This document shows, one piece after another, positions 36,231 to 47,335 of a DNA stretch of 64,000 bases. Position 1 is the first letter of the stretch, and each line of letters starts with the position of its first letter. The translations under genes and the position numbers were made by a program. This DNA is from Mimachlamys varia (lineage: Eukaryota > Mollusca > Bivalvia > Pectinida > Pectinidae). Below the pieces are notes generated by a model. The model ran no database searches. It was not told the DNA's origin and saw only the letters and a list, made by a program, of their open reading frames with translations. The stretch is taken from assembly GCA_947623455.1 (NCBI GenBank), contig OX392538.1, positions 30,255,001-30,319,000 of the forward strand, written 5' to 3'.

Positions 36231-37762
36231 AATGAAGTCTATCAGGTCCTTTATTCAGAAAATAAGCAATTCAGGTGGGACCCACTTCATCAACAAGTCG
36301 AAGGTAGAAGACAGTTCGAAATGGACGCGTGTTTACAAAAACCGAGGTTTAACTGCTGCTGTACCGGTAACCGCGTAAGAATTCATCTTGAATATTGCTG
36401 ATATCAGTTAATCTTACCTAAATCTATAAATACAAAAACGTTATTAGGCTTTATTTTCCCTTCAATTTTTGCCGAAAGTTACGTATATTAAAACAAAAAT
36501 ATGTGAGATTTCAGAAAAAAAGCAAATATTTTCAACACTGAATTGTAATTTCATCATTGCAAATGTATACTTATAGAGTAGAATGAAAACCCTTTGAACA
36601 ACTTTAAATTCAGTTTTGATGTCAACAAAAGCTATGTAAGTCCAAAACATGAAAAACATTTAAATAAATACAAAATATTTCCAAACTATTTTGTTGTATC
36701 CTCACTTCTAGACCTCTTGAACTTGAGTCAGGTGACTCCCTGTTTGATATCTTCCAAATGCCATAACAAAATGTTTACCAGTTGAGAGATACAGACATCT
36801 GACCTTGATCTTTTGACTTAAGTGACCTTGACCTTTGACCATGCAGTTTATTGGTTATTCCATTTCATTTGCTGTTTATGACAAGTAATACTAATGTGAG
36901 TACATGTTCTCATCTAACGGGACAAATGAAACAAGGGCAATGCAACGCAAAGCATATCCCATCCCCAGTAACATTTCAGTTTCTGTGAAAGTGACCTTCA
37001 ATCGATGACCTTGACCGTCAATAGAGATCCATCCTCAGACCATGGTAAGTCACCCTACCAAGTATGAAGAAGATACATTGGATGGTTATACATTTATATA
37101 ATAACCGAATGAGGGATTAAGTAGTCATCAAATGCCTTTACAGTGAAGAGGGTCACAGAATCAAACAACCGATCTCGGGCAACAGTCTCCCTGTTTGTTC
37201 ATGAAAATCACAACAAAATATATTGTAATTTAGCAGTTACCAAATTTAACAGCATTGTTGCTGTTGCTACTATCAGAGATGAAAATGGACTTAGGGCAAA
37301 AAGGCTGAAAATTAGGTTACTCAATCTTTTAAATGTGAAAATTAAAAGTTAACATTACTCTCGACTGAAACTGTCAAAAAGATTGAAATCGGCCAATTTG
37401 TTGAACATTTCCATCTCTGTACTATGCTAATTTATATTCTAGATAATATGTCTGTGTAAACCTTTCTTTAATGGCTCTAATCTCACGAAATTGAACACCA
37501 TAGATGATAATGAAATTCTCGACATTTAAACAATGGTTGTCTTTTTAGTTACTTTTTAGATTAATTTGGAATCTAGCATTATAATGAGTGGCATAATTGG
37601 GCAATTTATGAATGTTTATTTCACATGCGTTAGCTTCTATAATTTGACTAGGTTAATTTTTTCATCAATTCTTTTAAAATTCCTTAAGACTGTTGGCCCA
37701 ATTTATGTATTTTATAAAGCTACTTTCATGATAAAAAGACATTGTTTACTCAGAACCAAGAG
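36231..37762. other. Intergenic between METTL27 gene B and the BRCT gene, no gene seen
   Basis: No splice-bounded exon was found on either strand. A 77-codon frame at 36168-36401 starts inside the MITE and is not recognised. Nuclear-receptor-like AAGTGACCTTGACCTTTGACC half-site clusters (36819-36839 region) look like decayed TGACC-type repeats. I looked here for a last BRCT exon on the minus strand and did not find one. Confidence 0.4.
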
Positions 37763-37805
37763 GAAAAACACATTCAGCTCTTGAAAAAGGTGCAGGATTC
37801 CTTAC

Positions 37806-40800
37806 CCACACTTTTTTGTATATCATCTTCATTTAGGCTGTCACAATCTGAGCACATCATGCTAACAGGATAAAGGTCAGAATTTAAACAGTCATCAGGA
37901 GCTTCAATTAAGACACCACCATAAAGATGTACAATGTCTTCAAGATCATCTGAAAATAAATAACACCAATTAATACATCATACATTTATAGCCTCCAATT
38001 AAACAAGATCCCTTGTACCTACTGAAATTTCTGTCCATCAATGTTGAGGTGCAAGAGAAGGGGTGTGAAAATCTGACAATTCTAACCAGAGTATAATGGA
38101 CATGCTGCTTTTAGAAACAAGAGACCCACATACCTTAACAGTCATCTAACACTGTGTAATAATTTTGTGACAGCTACATTTCTTTTAATAATCTGTAGTG
38201 TTATAACTTGAAAAGTTGCTTCATATTTTCCTGTGTGATTTAGGCCAATCATTTATCTGTTTTGTTTTATCTGGTGAGCACTGTATCCCTATACTGAAAC
38301 AAATTACTGTAAATTGTAGTATACAGTTGCATATATACTACCACTTAATTATTTTGAAGATAGGGGGCTAAACAATGAAAAATTATTTGTTTTATCAATC
38401 AACATACATTTGAATACAAAGTTATGAATTTGGGGCTAAAAAGGTTGTAGGTAATACTAGCCAAAAGCAGTGTTAGAAAAGGTATAGGAATTACTAATTC
38501 AGTGCAATTTGGAATGTGACATACCTTTAGAGACATTTTCAATTTTCCCTTCCAAACAGATTGCATATTCATGCCACAGTGGAGACTTTTTCAGGCGAGA
38601 TATCTGTGGTCCATAATGTGTTCATTTCACTGGTGTATCTCCATCACCTCATAATATGCCTAAAGTAAGAATGATAAAGTTAACCGCAATTTTCCAGTAA
38701 ATTATTCTTAAATAATATGCAAATTCAATGTACCTTATTCAATTTGATCATACATCATAATGTGTGTCAACAAAAACTTTAAAGGAAAGTATGTCTGGCG
38801 GTGAGGTGACTTGGGCTTAACATCCATGATACAGCTATATGGTCATATGCAAGGGTCGAGAACATTGCAAATTGTTTAGTCTTGGCCCAGTCGGAATTTG
38901 AATCCATAACCTATAGAAGGGACTTTTTTAACTTTTAAACTGGCAATAATGTTTTCTCCATCATGAATCGGTAACAAACCCATTTTGAAATATATGATTT
39001 AGCGTTAACCCACATAATGCAAACTCTTTGTTCCTACTGTCATCTAAACCTAGATAAAACGCTTTGGAAACATTTTAACTAAATTTCATGATTAAATATA
39101 TCATCTGAATGTTTTTTGTAAAAATACCTCTGGTATGATATGTCCAGCTTCCTGGCTATCAATAATCCGTTGATAGTCTAAGATCCAGCAGTGTTGTGCC
39201 ACTCCTTTCATGAATTTCATGGTTCTGTTACATATACGACTTCCAATAGGATCTACAAATACAAATTTAAGGATTGACCAAAGAAATATAAGGTGGCCAT
39301 TTCCTTTTTTTGAAGCCACAGATTATGCATATGTGTGATGAGTGGGTGTGTGTTTTCGGAGACTGTGGTATATTCGTGTGTCTCCTTCTGATAGAGCAGA
39401 ACTGATGCGTTATTATAGTGCTACCTCACTCAGTCACTGATTAAGTATACTACCAGATACACCAGTCACATTATACTGACGAGAGAACCACAGAAAAAAC
39501 ATGTGTGTATAAAGGTAATGTAAACCAGTATACAAAGAATATCTTGAAATATGCCATAAAAGGGGTCAGAAAGGATCAAAATACAGGGACACTGACAAAA
39601 CAAGGAACTAAAATAAGAGAAAAAAACAATCAGACAACAAATAATTTTTAAAACCAGAAGTGAAATGTGTTGGTCTACAAATTTACAGATTTTCCAGTCC
39701 TTGCATGTTTGTGCAAAAACTATTTTGTACATTATCAATGCAATATTTCCAATCCAAATTTATCCTGAGCTCTATAGCATCTTGTCTTAGAATATGTCGT
39801 TGACATGTTAATCTGTAACCTTAAAAACAATTGATGTTTTTCATATATAAACTTTGGGGAAAAGCTATAATACTAGTTCTGCAACCTAGAAATTTAGACA
39901 AGAGGCCCAGAGGGCCTGTATCGCTCACCTGGATACATTGGTATCTAGGTAATCATGATAAAATATTTTCTTTTTGGCTCGCCCTTCAGCCCCCTATAGG
40001 GGGTCAGTCCCACCATTAGTACAATTTTTAATCTTGAGCACCTACAGATGCTTCCTGCCAAATAAGGCTCATTTCCAATCAATGGTTATGGAGAAGAAGT
40101 CGATTAAACCAATATAGCTAAATAACCCTTTTTGACCCCACCCCTCAGCCCCCTAGGGGTCAGTCCCACCATGAGTACAATTTTGAATCCTGAGCACCTA
40201 GGGATAGTTCCTACCAAATAAGGTTGATTTCCAATCAGTGGTTATGGAGAAGAAGTGGCTTATACTAATATAGATAAATAACGATTTTTGGCCCCGCCCC
40301 TCAGCCCCCTAGGGGGTCAGTCTCACCATGAGTACAATTTTGAATCCTGAGCACCTAGGGATAGTTCCTACCAAATAAGGTTGATTTCCAATCAGTGGTT
40401 ATGGAGAAGAAGTCGACTTAACCAATATAGCTAAATAACGGTTTTTGGCCTCGCCCCTCAGCCCCCTAGGGGATCAGTCCCACCATAAGTACAATTTTGA
40501 ATCCTGAGCACCGAGGGATGCTTCCTGCTAAATAAGGTTGATTACCAATCAGTAGTTATGAAGAAGAAGCCGCTTATATCAATATAGCTAAATCATTTTT
40601 TATGGCCCCCACCTCTCAGCCCCCTAGGGGGTCAGTCCCACCATGAGTACAATTTTGAATCCTGAGCACCCAGGGATACTTTCTGCCAAATAAGGCTGAT
40701 TTCCAATCAGTGGTTATGGAGAAGAAGTCGCTTAAACCGATATAGCGTAATAACCCCTTTTGGCCCCGTCCCTCAGCCCCCTAGGGGGTCAGTCCCTCCA

Positions 40801-42838
40801 TTAGTACAATTTTGAATCCTGGGCACCCAAGGATGCTTCCTGCCAAATTAGGTTGATTTCCTATCAGTGGTTATGGAGGAGAAGTCGTTTAAAGAAATTG
40901 TTGACGGACGACGGACGGACGGACGACGGACGCCACGGTCTGGCATAAGCTCACCTCGGTCCTTCGGACCAGGTGAGCTAATAAATGTACCATACCTGTG
41001 ACAACAATGACATGCGTCACTTGTGAGTTGAAATATTCCGACATCTTTATATAATTCTTCAAGCAGAAATTCCGAACTACCACCTGAAAAAATACACCTT
41101 ACTAATGGTAATACTGCATGAAACTACCTCCTCAAAGTAAAAAAAAAAAGTCAAAAGATTTGAATTGTAAAAAGACATTTAGTTTTATTCAAACAGGGAA
41201 CTCCAATATCTAAGGTACTACCCAATGTGAACATACATGGTAACTATTTTATTTCATTAATTTTACACAAGCAAGTAAAATTCCGAAATAAGTGGAGTTA
41301 TATTTCAAGGCAAGCACTAACAGTTTGTATTCAAACTTGAAAATTCAAAACAAGTTGGAAACAATTCCTATATATTTTGGCATATAACCGTTATAATACT
41401 TAATTCCACTCACAATCAATTTTCATCACTTTCATGCATGGGGAGTAATGTACAATCTTGCATGTATATTGGAAGATTAAAATCATATTCTTGTGTGAGT
41501 AATCATAGAATATAAAATTATAGTAAATGTACCTTCTGTGAATTGTTAAGTCCAGTTGTTACCATTTCAAATTGGCTTAGCAGAAGGAATATCAGTGCTA
41601 TTGGTGGAAACAGCAGACACAGGGGCATTGTCGCTAGTGAAGGCAGACACAGTTGAAGAAACTTGTTTGGAAGTGAATGTCTCTGTAGAAGAAGAAATTA
41701 ATATTAAAACGATTTTCCAATTTTCAACATATCAATTAAATAAATTTGCATACATTCCTTTGGGTTAATTTTTTTTTTTTTTTTTTCAAAACATTTTATT
41801 GATCGAGATTCATACAATATAAAACATAAACATATCACAATTTACACCATTAACATCGAGATGCATACAATATAAATCATAAACATATCCTCACAACTTA
41901 CACCATTTATCATTACACATACACACAGTCTTATATTCTTCAATGCACACACATACATGTACATGTATGACACGTGTAACTATTTCATACTGCACACTCA
42001 CATACATGTATATCCAACATATTATAGAACTATTTAAACATTATTTAGCAAAATAAACTATCATTTATTAATCTAATACTTATTTAAACTGTAATCAAAT
42101 ATTAACCGAAACATTAATCAAATAAAAATTGAATAATTATCATCAAATATCCGGCCTTTGGGTTAATTTATTAATTAAATTTGAAGTGATTCAGTAATTC
42201 TTGCGATTTAGATATTTATGACTTGTTTTCAAAAAGAGATTGCAAACTTGAAACAGCTTTCCATGGGGAAACCTTCTGACTTATTGTTCTTCAGAAGAGT
42301 CAATGAAACAGAACTGAACATACCAACTGCCCATTCATAATCGTGGAAAATGCTTTTCGGGTGGCTGGCTTTCTTTTCAGCTTATCTTGAAATAAAATCA
42401 GTTTGCTTTCTCTTAGCAACCAACACACAATCCACATGATTACAATTATAAAATGCATTAAAATATTACGTGAACGAGAGTACAATTCCTAAGCAAAGTT
42501 GTCGGAGGACAAATGGGGAACATTTAGAAATCTATCAATTTCTTATATTAATTCATCTGATCTATAATATAATCGCTATACCAACCTTTATGAAGTGGGA
42601 TTAATAGGGAACAGTCCTGATGCAAGCTTTCAGTGAGAATTATGCAAGATAAATGTTTTCTCAGATTTATAAGCCTACTAATGGTAAAACTGTTCATACC
42701 CATCAGTCACCTTTCTATATAGAGCACAATTAGAAATCACAAAAAGTATATATCATCAAATTAAACCTACCTGCATTTTTATCTTTCTCTGTTTCATCTG
42801 GGACAAAACACTTCAGGTTGCTTTCACTGACATCAAAT
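37806..42838 (-). CDS. BRCA1-like tandem BRCT protein, seven exons (partial gene)
   Basis: Minus-strand exons with GT/AG boundaries: 42838-42771, 42385-42324, 41682-41533, 41083-40996, 39252-39128, 38603-38525 and 37949-37806. The first two encode a charged linker (KCFVPDETEKDKNADKLKRK). Exon 3 ends QFEMVTTGLNNSQK and continues VVVRNFCLKNYIKMSEYF..THVIVVTD and ICNRTMKFMKGVAQHCWILD, a BRCT1. Thr-Gly and the RTMK Lys match the phosphoserine-binding Ser-Gly and Lys of BRCA1. Then LWHEYAICLEG..DDLEDIVHLYGG is the start of BRCT2. The rest of BRCT2, with its usual Trp, is not found; the frame reads on past the last donor to a TGA near 37774. No RING exon is visible. Exon 3 has a frame conflict (see findings). 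BRCA1 is favoured over BARD1. Confidence 0.7.
39898..40979 (+). repeat. Complete CTCACCTGG-type element with six 157-bp monomers
   Basis: It starts AGAGGCCCAGAGGGCCTGTA and TCGCTCACCTGGATACATTG and ends GGTCCTTCGGACCAGGTGAG. The interior is six tandem monomers of about 157 bp. Their CCCTCAGCCCCCTAGGGGG palindromes lie near 39984, 40142, 40297, 40455, 40612 and 40770. Each monomer also has CCACCATGAGTACAATTTTG and GGTTATGGAGAAGAAGTCG. A GACGGACG microsatellite precedes the 3' end. It lies in an intron of the BRCT gene (between exons 41083-40996 and 39252-39128). Confidence 0.75.
41757..42169 (-). mobile_element. Poly(A)-tailed retroposon with perfect 15-bp target duplication
   Basis: The direct repeat CCTTTGGGTTAATTT occurs at 41757-41771 and 42155-42169. 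Between them is a sequence that on the minus strand ends GATCAATAAAATGTTTTG followed by about 15 A, that is, a poly(A) signal and tail. These are hallmarks of L1-type target-primed insertion. The roughly 380-bp body has no ORF and contains a repeated GAGATNCATACAATATAAA segment. It sits in an intron of the BRCT gene. The source could be a truncated LINE 3' UTR or a processed noncoding transcript. Confidence 0.85.
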
Positions 42839-44200
42839 CTGCAATGAAAAATTATGAGCCAAATACAAGATAATTGTTTCAGTACAAGTGTGACATGCAA
42901 CATATTTTTGAAATACATACTACTGCTCTAGGTTGCGGCTTAGCCAGTATTAATGGAGGGTATTTAGTAATTGCATATATTACAATCTTATTGGCTTGTT
43001 TACTATTTACTATCCCTCAAAACCACATGGAATGGTAGAAATTGAAATATCTCTATAAATTTCTTTTAACAGAGTATTTAAGTCTCTTGGAAGGCAGGGT
43101 CAATTTTAAAGCAGAAAACAGCCATTATTGGTGAAATAAATTAAGTCTATTACAGTGATTGAACCACAGGAGCATGTCACAAATAAAAAGCTTGGAATGT
43201 TTGACGACTTTTTATCATCATGTGACAGGTTAAAGGATTAAAGAAGGTAAACAAACATCTCGAGCCAATTTAAGCTTTTTTTTGTGACGTGGCCCTGTGA
43301 TTGAACTAAGTAAAGTTACTCAAACAAGTTACAATGCTATTCAGTTGACTTGAATGAGTCACGAATGTAACATGACACCTACAGTCATAGTGACTTAAAC
43401 AAGTTATAAAAAGTGAAAACTTGTTAAAATCATGCAGACAATATGCGGGATACTCGACCCTGATTAATCTACATTACAGTAGGTACATGTTCCAACTGCA
43501 GGTTAGTTAAGTTTCCATATAATGGACTAAAACGAAAACCTTAACAAAAGGACGACACCAGTGAAGTCATCCTTTTCTTCAAAATGGGCAATCTAGCTGT
43601 TGCTGTATAAAGCGTTTCAATGAAAGTTTAATAAAAAAACAAAGAAATGTCCAAGACATACAAATAATGCCCCGGTCTCATATAAAATTAGTTGGTTGCA
43701 TTACCATGGTACGGGACGGACATGGGTAAACACTCAATACACCCCCCCTCCCCCCCCCCCCCCCCCCACATTTCATGGCGGGACATAAAAATCACTTGAT
43801 CACTTCACAGAATGTGTTTAAGACAGAATGAAATGAAACAAATCGTGAATCGATGAGCTGGCGGGCTGGTGCAGAAGTGGGGGCCAGGGTATGGCACGAG
43901 GGGGTCTCCCACAGAAAAAAAAAGATATCTAAATGGTCTGAAATGAGTTTCGGTGTATCCTGAGTACTAAATCTGTACCTTTTCCTCTTTTTGAATAAGT
44001 TATAGATTAGAATTCAAAAACAAAAAAGAAAATACAACTAGTCCACAGGAATAATAAAAAGAACATACATTGTACTAACTAGTCCTTCATAATTTTTACT
44101 TGTCTCGGGCTAACGGACTTGTGTTAGTGCCAAATCCTGTGTGTGATATAAGAATTACGGAATATACCACACTAGTAACAGCTGACAATGTTTTACTCAC
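42839..44200. other. Possible intron of the BRCT gene, nothing assigned
   Basis: An exon with the phase needed before 42838 should exist upstream, but I could not identify one. A C-rich tract at 43742-43768 is a microsatellite. Confidence 0.35.
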
Positions 44201-44272
44201 ATAAAACGACATGACTGCAGCAGCATCGTAATGAAAATGTACCAGTAAAGTGCAAAGCGTGGAGGCTGCCAT
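44201..44272 (-). CDS. Possible first coding exon (MAASTLCTLL..) of a minus-strand gene
   Basis: ATG at 44272-44270 in a good context (CCAAAATGG) opens 24 codons ending SFY before a consensus donor GTGAGT. It ends in phase 0. The next known BRCT-gene exon (42838) needs two preceding bases, so an intermediate exon is required if the two belong together. Its hydrophobic start resembles a signal or anchor more than a BRCA1 N-terminus, so the link to the BRCT gene is doubtful. Confidence 0.35.
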
Positions 44273-45685
44273 TTTGGATGATATGTTATAATAGGAATCG
44301 GAAAATCGGAACAGCTATAAAATTCCGGATTTTAACTGATTATGTGGTATAGTCAAAACATAATTAAACTATATAATAGTGAGATCTCAAAATAGACATT
44401 TCATTTATAAAATTAAATATTAAATAATTTAAGATGAATAAATGAAATGAAAATATAATAATTTGTATTCTTTAATGCTGTACCTAATGACCAATTTTAA
44501 GTACAATGTATTGTGCAGTCAAAAGTCTGAAATTGTGTACATTTGTCAAAAAGTGGTGATTTAATTAAGAGACCAAATAGCTGTCATATGCGACTTTTTT
44601 TTCCTGGATCCTTTAGACGTACATATGAACGTATACTGTATCTTAAAACAATTTTGACTGTATTCCCCAAACAGCCAGGGCGGTCAAATTGAGTATGAAG
44701 CTACATGGTGTCAATGTGTTTACTGAGGCCGAGGGTGATAAAACCTTCATTAATATGTTATTCTGATGCTGGTGACTGTGTAGTTGACAATAATGTCAGC
44801 GGTTCTTTTTTTTTCAGTACTCAATTTTGGCTCATTTCGATCCATTTTGAATAAAGCTTTCTTTCTTAGTGAGACTTATATATTTTTTTATTTATTTATT
44901 TATTTATTGTATGATTAATATCCGTTAGAAGTGTTAATATATGAGTATATTATTATGCTTGTGTTTGTTATTAAGCAGATGTACATAAACATACTATATA
45001 CTATAGTATATGCACAATATTAATTATTATTATATGATAAATGGTGCTTAGCACCGAGCCATTTCATCATCGTACTGTGTTGTTTTTGCCTTTTTTTTTG
45101 TATAATATATTGTTCTTTTTTCATTTTTCCTTTCTTTCATTATTTTCTTTGTTTGATTTTTATTATTATTATTATTATAATTTACATATATTATCCATTC
45201 TCAACACCTATACCTCATTCAAATCCCTTTCTAACAATAATAAACCGCTTTCATACTCTCTTCCTGGACATAGTTTTCCATTCTCTTTCGCTCTCGCTTA
45301 TGAATTAATACTTACAGTGAGTTAATCATCGCTGTTAGTTATGTTAGTTCATATCTTGTTAGTCCACATTTGTTAGAACTATTTTTTTGTCAAGTTTCAT
45401 TAGGACTAGTCTAGAATATGTTGGTTTTTTTTATAATATTATTTAATCCGTATGCAAAAACTTTCTTCTTCTAGAGTACTTTTTACTTTTTGATCGCGGC
45501 AAATAAATACTGTTTACAATTTAGTTTTAAAGAACTCAGGTAACAGTTTTAAAAAAGAGACGTTTTTTTTTTTTAGTTTCTGTAATTTTCATTCGTAATT
45601 CCCACCTTGGTTTAAGTTCCCCGTGCTCTTTTGACGGTAAACCCCTGCCCGCGCGTGCAAGATTACTGACTGTCGCGATCATAAT
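44273..45685. other. AT-rich intergenic region between divergent exon candidates
   Basis: Contains a TTTA microsatellite (about 44885-44910) and an ATT microsatellite (about 45160-45180). The Phe-rich frame at 45041-45325 is a low-complexity artefact of T-rich DNA. No gene seen. Confidence 0.45.
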
Positions 45686-45739
45686 ATGCAGTTCAGGAAG
45701 TCGTCGTCTCGGCACTCGAATTCTTTCAGAAATGGACAG
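45686..45739 (+). CDS. Possible first coding exon on the plus strand (MQFRKSSSRHS..)
   Basis: An ATG starts an 18-codon basic, Ser-rich frame ending NGQ before a strong donor GTGAGT. The GC content is higher than in the flanks. No matching second exon was found; the hairpin repeats at 46117-47037 lie just downstream and would be intronic. This could also be the 5' exon of a noncoding host transcript. Confidence 0.3.
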
Positions 45740-46116
45740 GTGAGTTTTTATATATGTATGTACACACATTCATTATTTTTATTTACTGTGTGTGTTCTTA
45801 CACGTGTATCTTTATATATACATATGCCGCTACTAAACGTAAGCTAAATTCGGCACTCATGATCACAGGCCTAGGTCTGACCACGTGTATTGATTGTAAG
45901 TATGCGTGCTATTTGTTTAGATTGATTAAACCTTTTCGTCACTCAGGTTAATGTGACAAGATGTCATTAGGCCTAGCAAATCGATGTTACCCTAGAACTA
46001 TAGCAATTAACTCTCTGTTTGTCACACATGTGGTCTTGTACATGTTCGGCCAGTCATGTTTACATGTCTACGGCTATTTTTAGATTGGTAAAATAACCTA
46101 TGACCAATAATAGTAA

Positions 46117-47037
46117 GGGATCCCGAGTTTTCCAAGGGTTGGGGAGCCCCCTACCAGCGAGGTCTACTCGGGTCCCTACACTGTAGATAACTTAAATAAA
46201 GTTCAAGTATTTACCGAACACATAAACATCAAACGATTGTACACATTGTCTCTATTTACATTTGGCGACCACTTGTTTCGTCGTGGCTATTTTTAGATAC
46301 GATATCAATGACATCGATAAACTGGGAACCTGAGTTTTCCAAGGGTTGGGGATAGCCCTACCAGCGAGGTCTGCTCAGGTCCCACCATTTTATGGCTTAA
46401 TTAATTATTGTTAGATATGTATCTAAATATACAGATAAAAATTGACATAGTCATGGGTAGGTGATTCATTGACGATCAGCTGGATCAGCTGTTTCGGCCT
46501 GGCTGTTGACAGTGGCTATTTTTAGATACAATGACATCAATAAACTGGGAACCTGGGTTTTCCAAGGGTTGGGGATAGCCCTCTCAGCGAGGTCTGCTCA
46601 GGTCCCACCATTTTATGGCTTAATTATTGTTAGATATGTATCTAAATAATAGTAAATATACAAATAAAAATTGACATGGTCATGGGTATGTAATGTAATG
46701 GCGTTCAACTGTTTCGCCTTGGCTGTTTGACAGTTTACTTTGTGTAGATTCTATAAAGTGATATGGACTCTGAGTTTTCCAAGGGTTGGGGATACCCCTA
46801 CCATCGAGGTCTGCTCAGGTCCCTAATCACGAATATATTATCATTTACATATATAGCTTTGATGTATGAATCCAACATTGACATGGTTGAGTATCTGGTG
46901 TATTTAGGATCAGCTGTTTTACTGTGGTAATACAAATATGTATCTGTGTTGTTACTGGTTTTATCATCTCAGTGACAGGGATCCTGAGTTTTCCAGGGGT
47001 TGGGGGGCCCCGTACCAGCAAGGTCTGCTCAGGTCCC
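46117..47037 (+). ncRNA. Five tandem copies of a conserved 60-nt structured core
   Basis: Cores at 46117-46176, 46324-46383, 46547-46606, 46765-46823 and 46978-47037 are spaced 207-223 bp apart. Each has the form GGGANCCTGAG TTTTCCAAGGGTTGG .. AGCGAGGTCTG CTCAGGTCCC. The ends pair as a 10-bp stem with one bulged base. Copy 1 has CCCGAG/CTCGGG where copies 2 and 5 have CCTGAG/CTCAGG, a compensatory C-G to T-A change; copies 3 and 4 differ only by wobble pairs. An inner GGT-T-GGG/CCC-T-ACC stem is possible. Core length is nearly constant while the spacers vary. The family is unknown; it could be a structured RNA or a satellite with a palindromic core. The strand is not determined. Confidence 0.45.
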
Positions 47038-47335
47038 AGCACTATATACTAGCTAGACTATTCCTATAGTTAGGTAGTTTTAAACATGATTGATATAGGC
47101 TTAATTAGTGTTTTAATTAAAAAAGTATATATTGTAATGTAAAGGCTTTATTTTTATTTATGTCAAGCTTAATTTTTTTTTTATATTATGTTGTAGGTTG
47201 TGCTATCTGTGAAACATTCTCATCTTGCAAGTGCCTGCTCAAGGAGCCTGTGTGTGTCATATATTATTCGTGGACTTTCCATATGCTGGGACTGCAATGT
47301 TGCCATTGCTGTGTTTATGTAATTTCGAAATACAT

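Noticed and set aside
36168..36401. 77-codon frame next to the MITE as an extra METTL27 or BRCT exon
   Set aside because: It starts within the MITE, has no matching residues and no convincing acceptor.
45041..45325. Phe/Leu-rich 94-codon frame as a membrane protein
   Set aside because: It is a by-product of T-rich low-complexity DNA with microsatellites and lacks splice or promoter support.
46117..47037. CRISPR array
   Set aside because: Repeat units are over 200 bp with related spacers, and the genome is eukaryotic; it is a tandem repeat.
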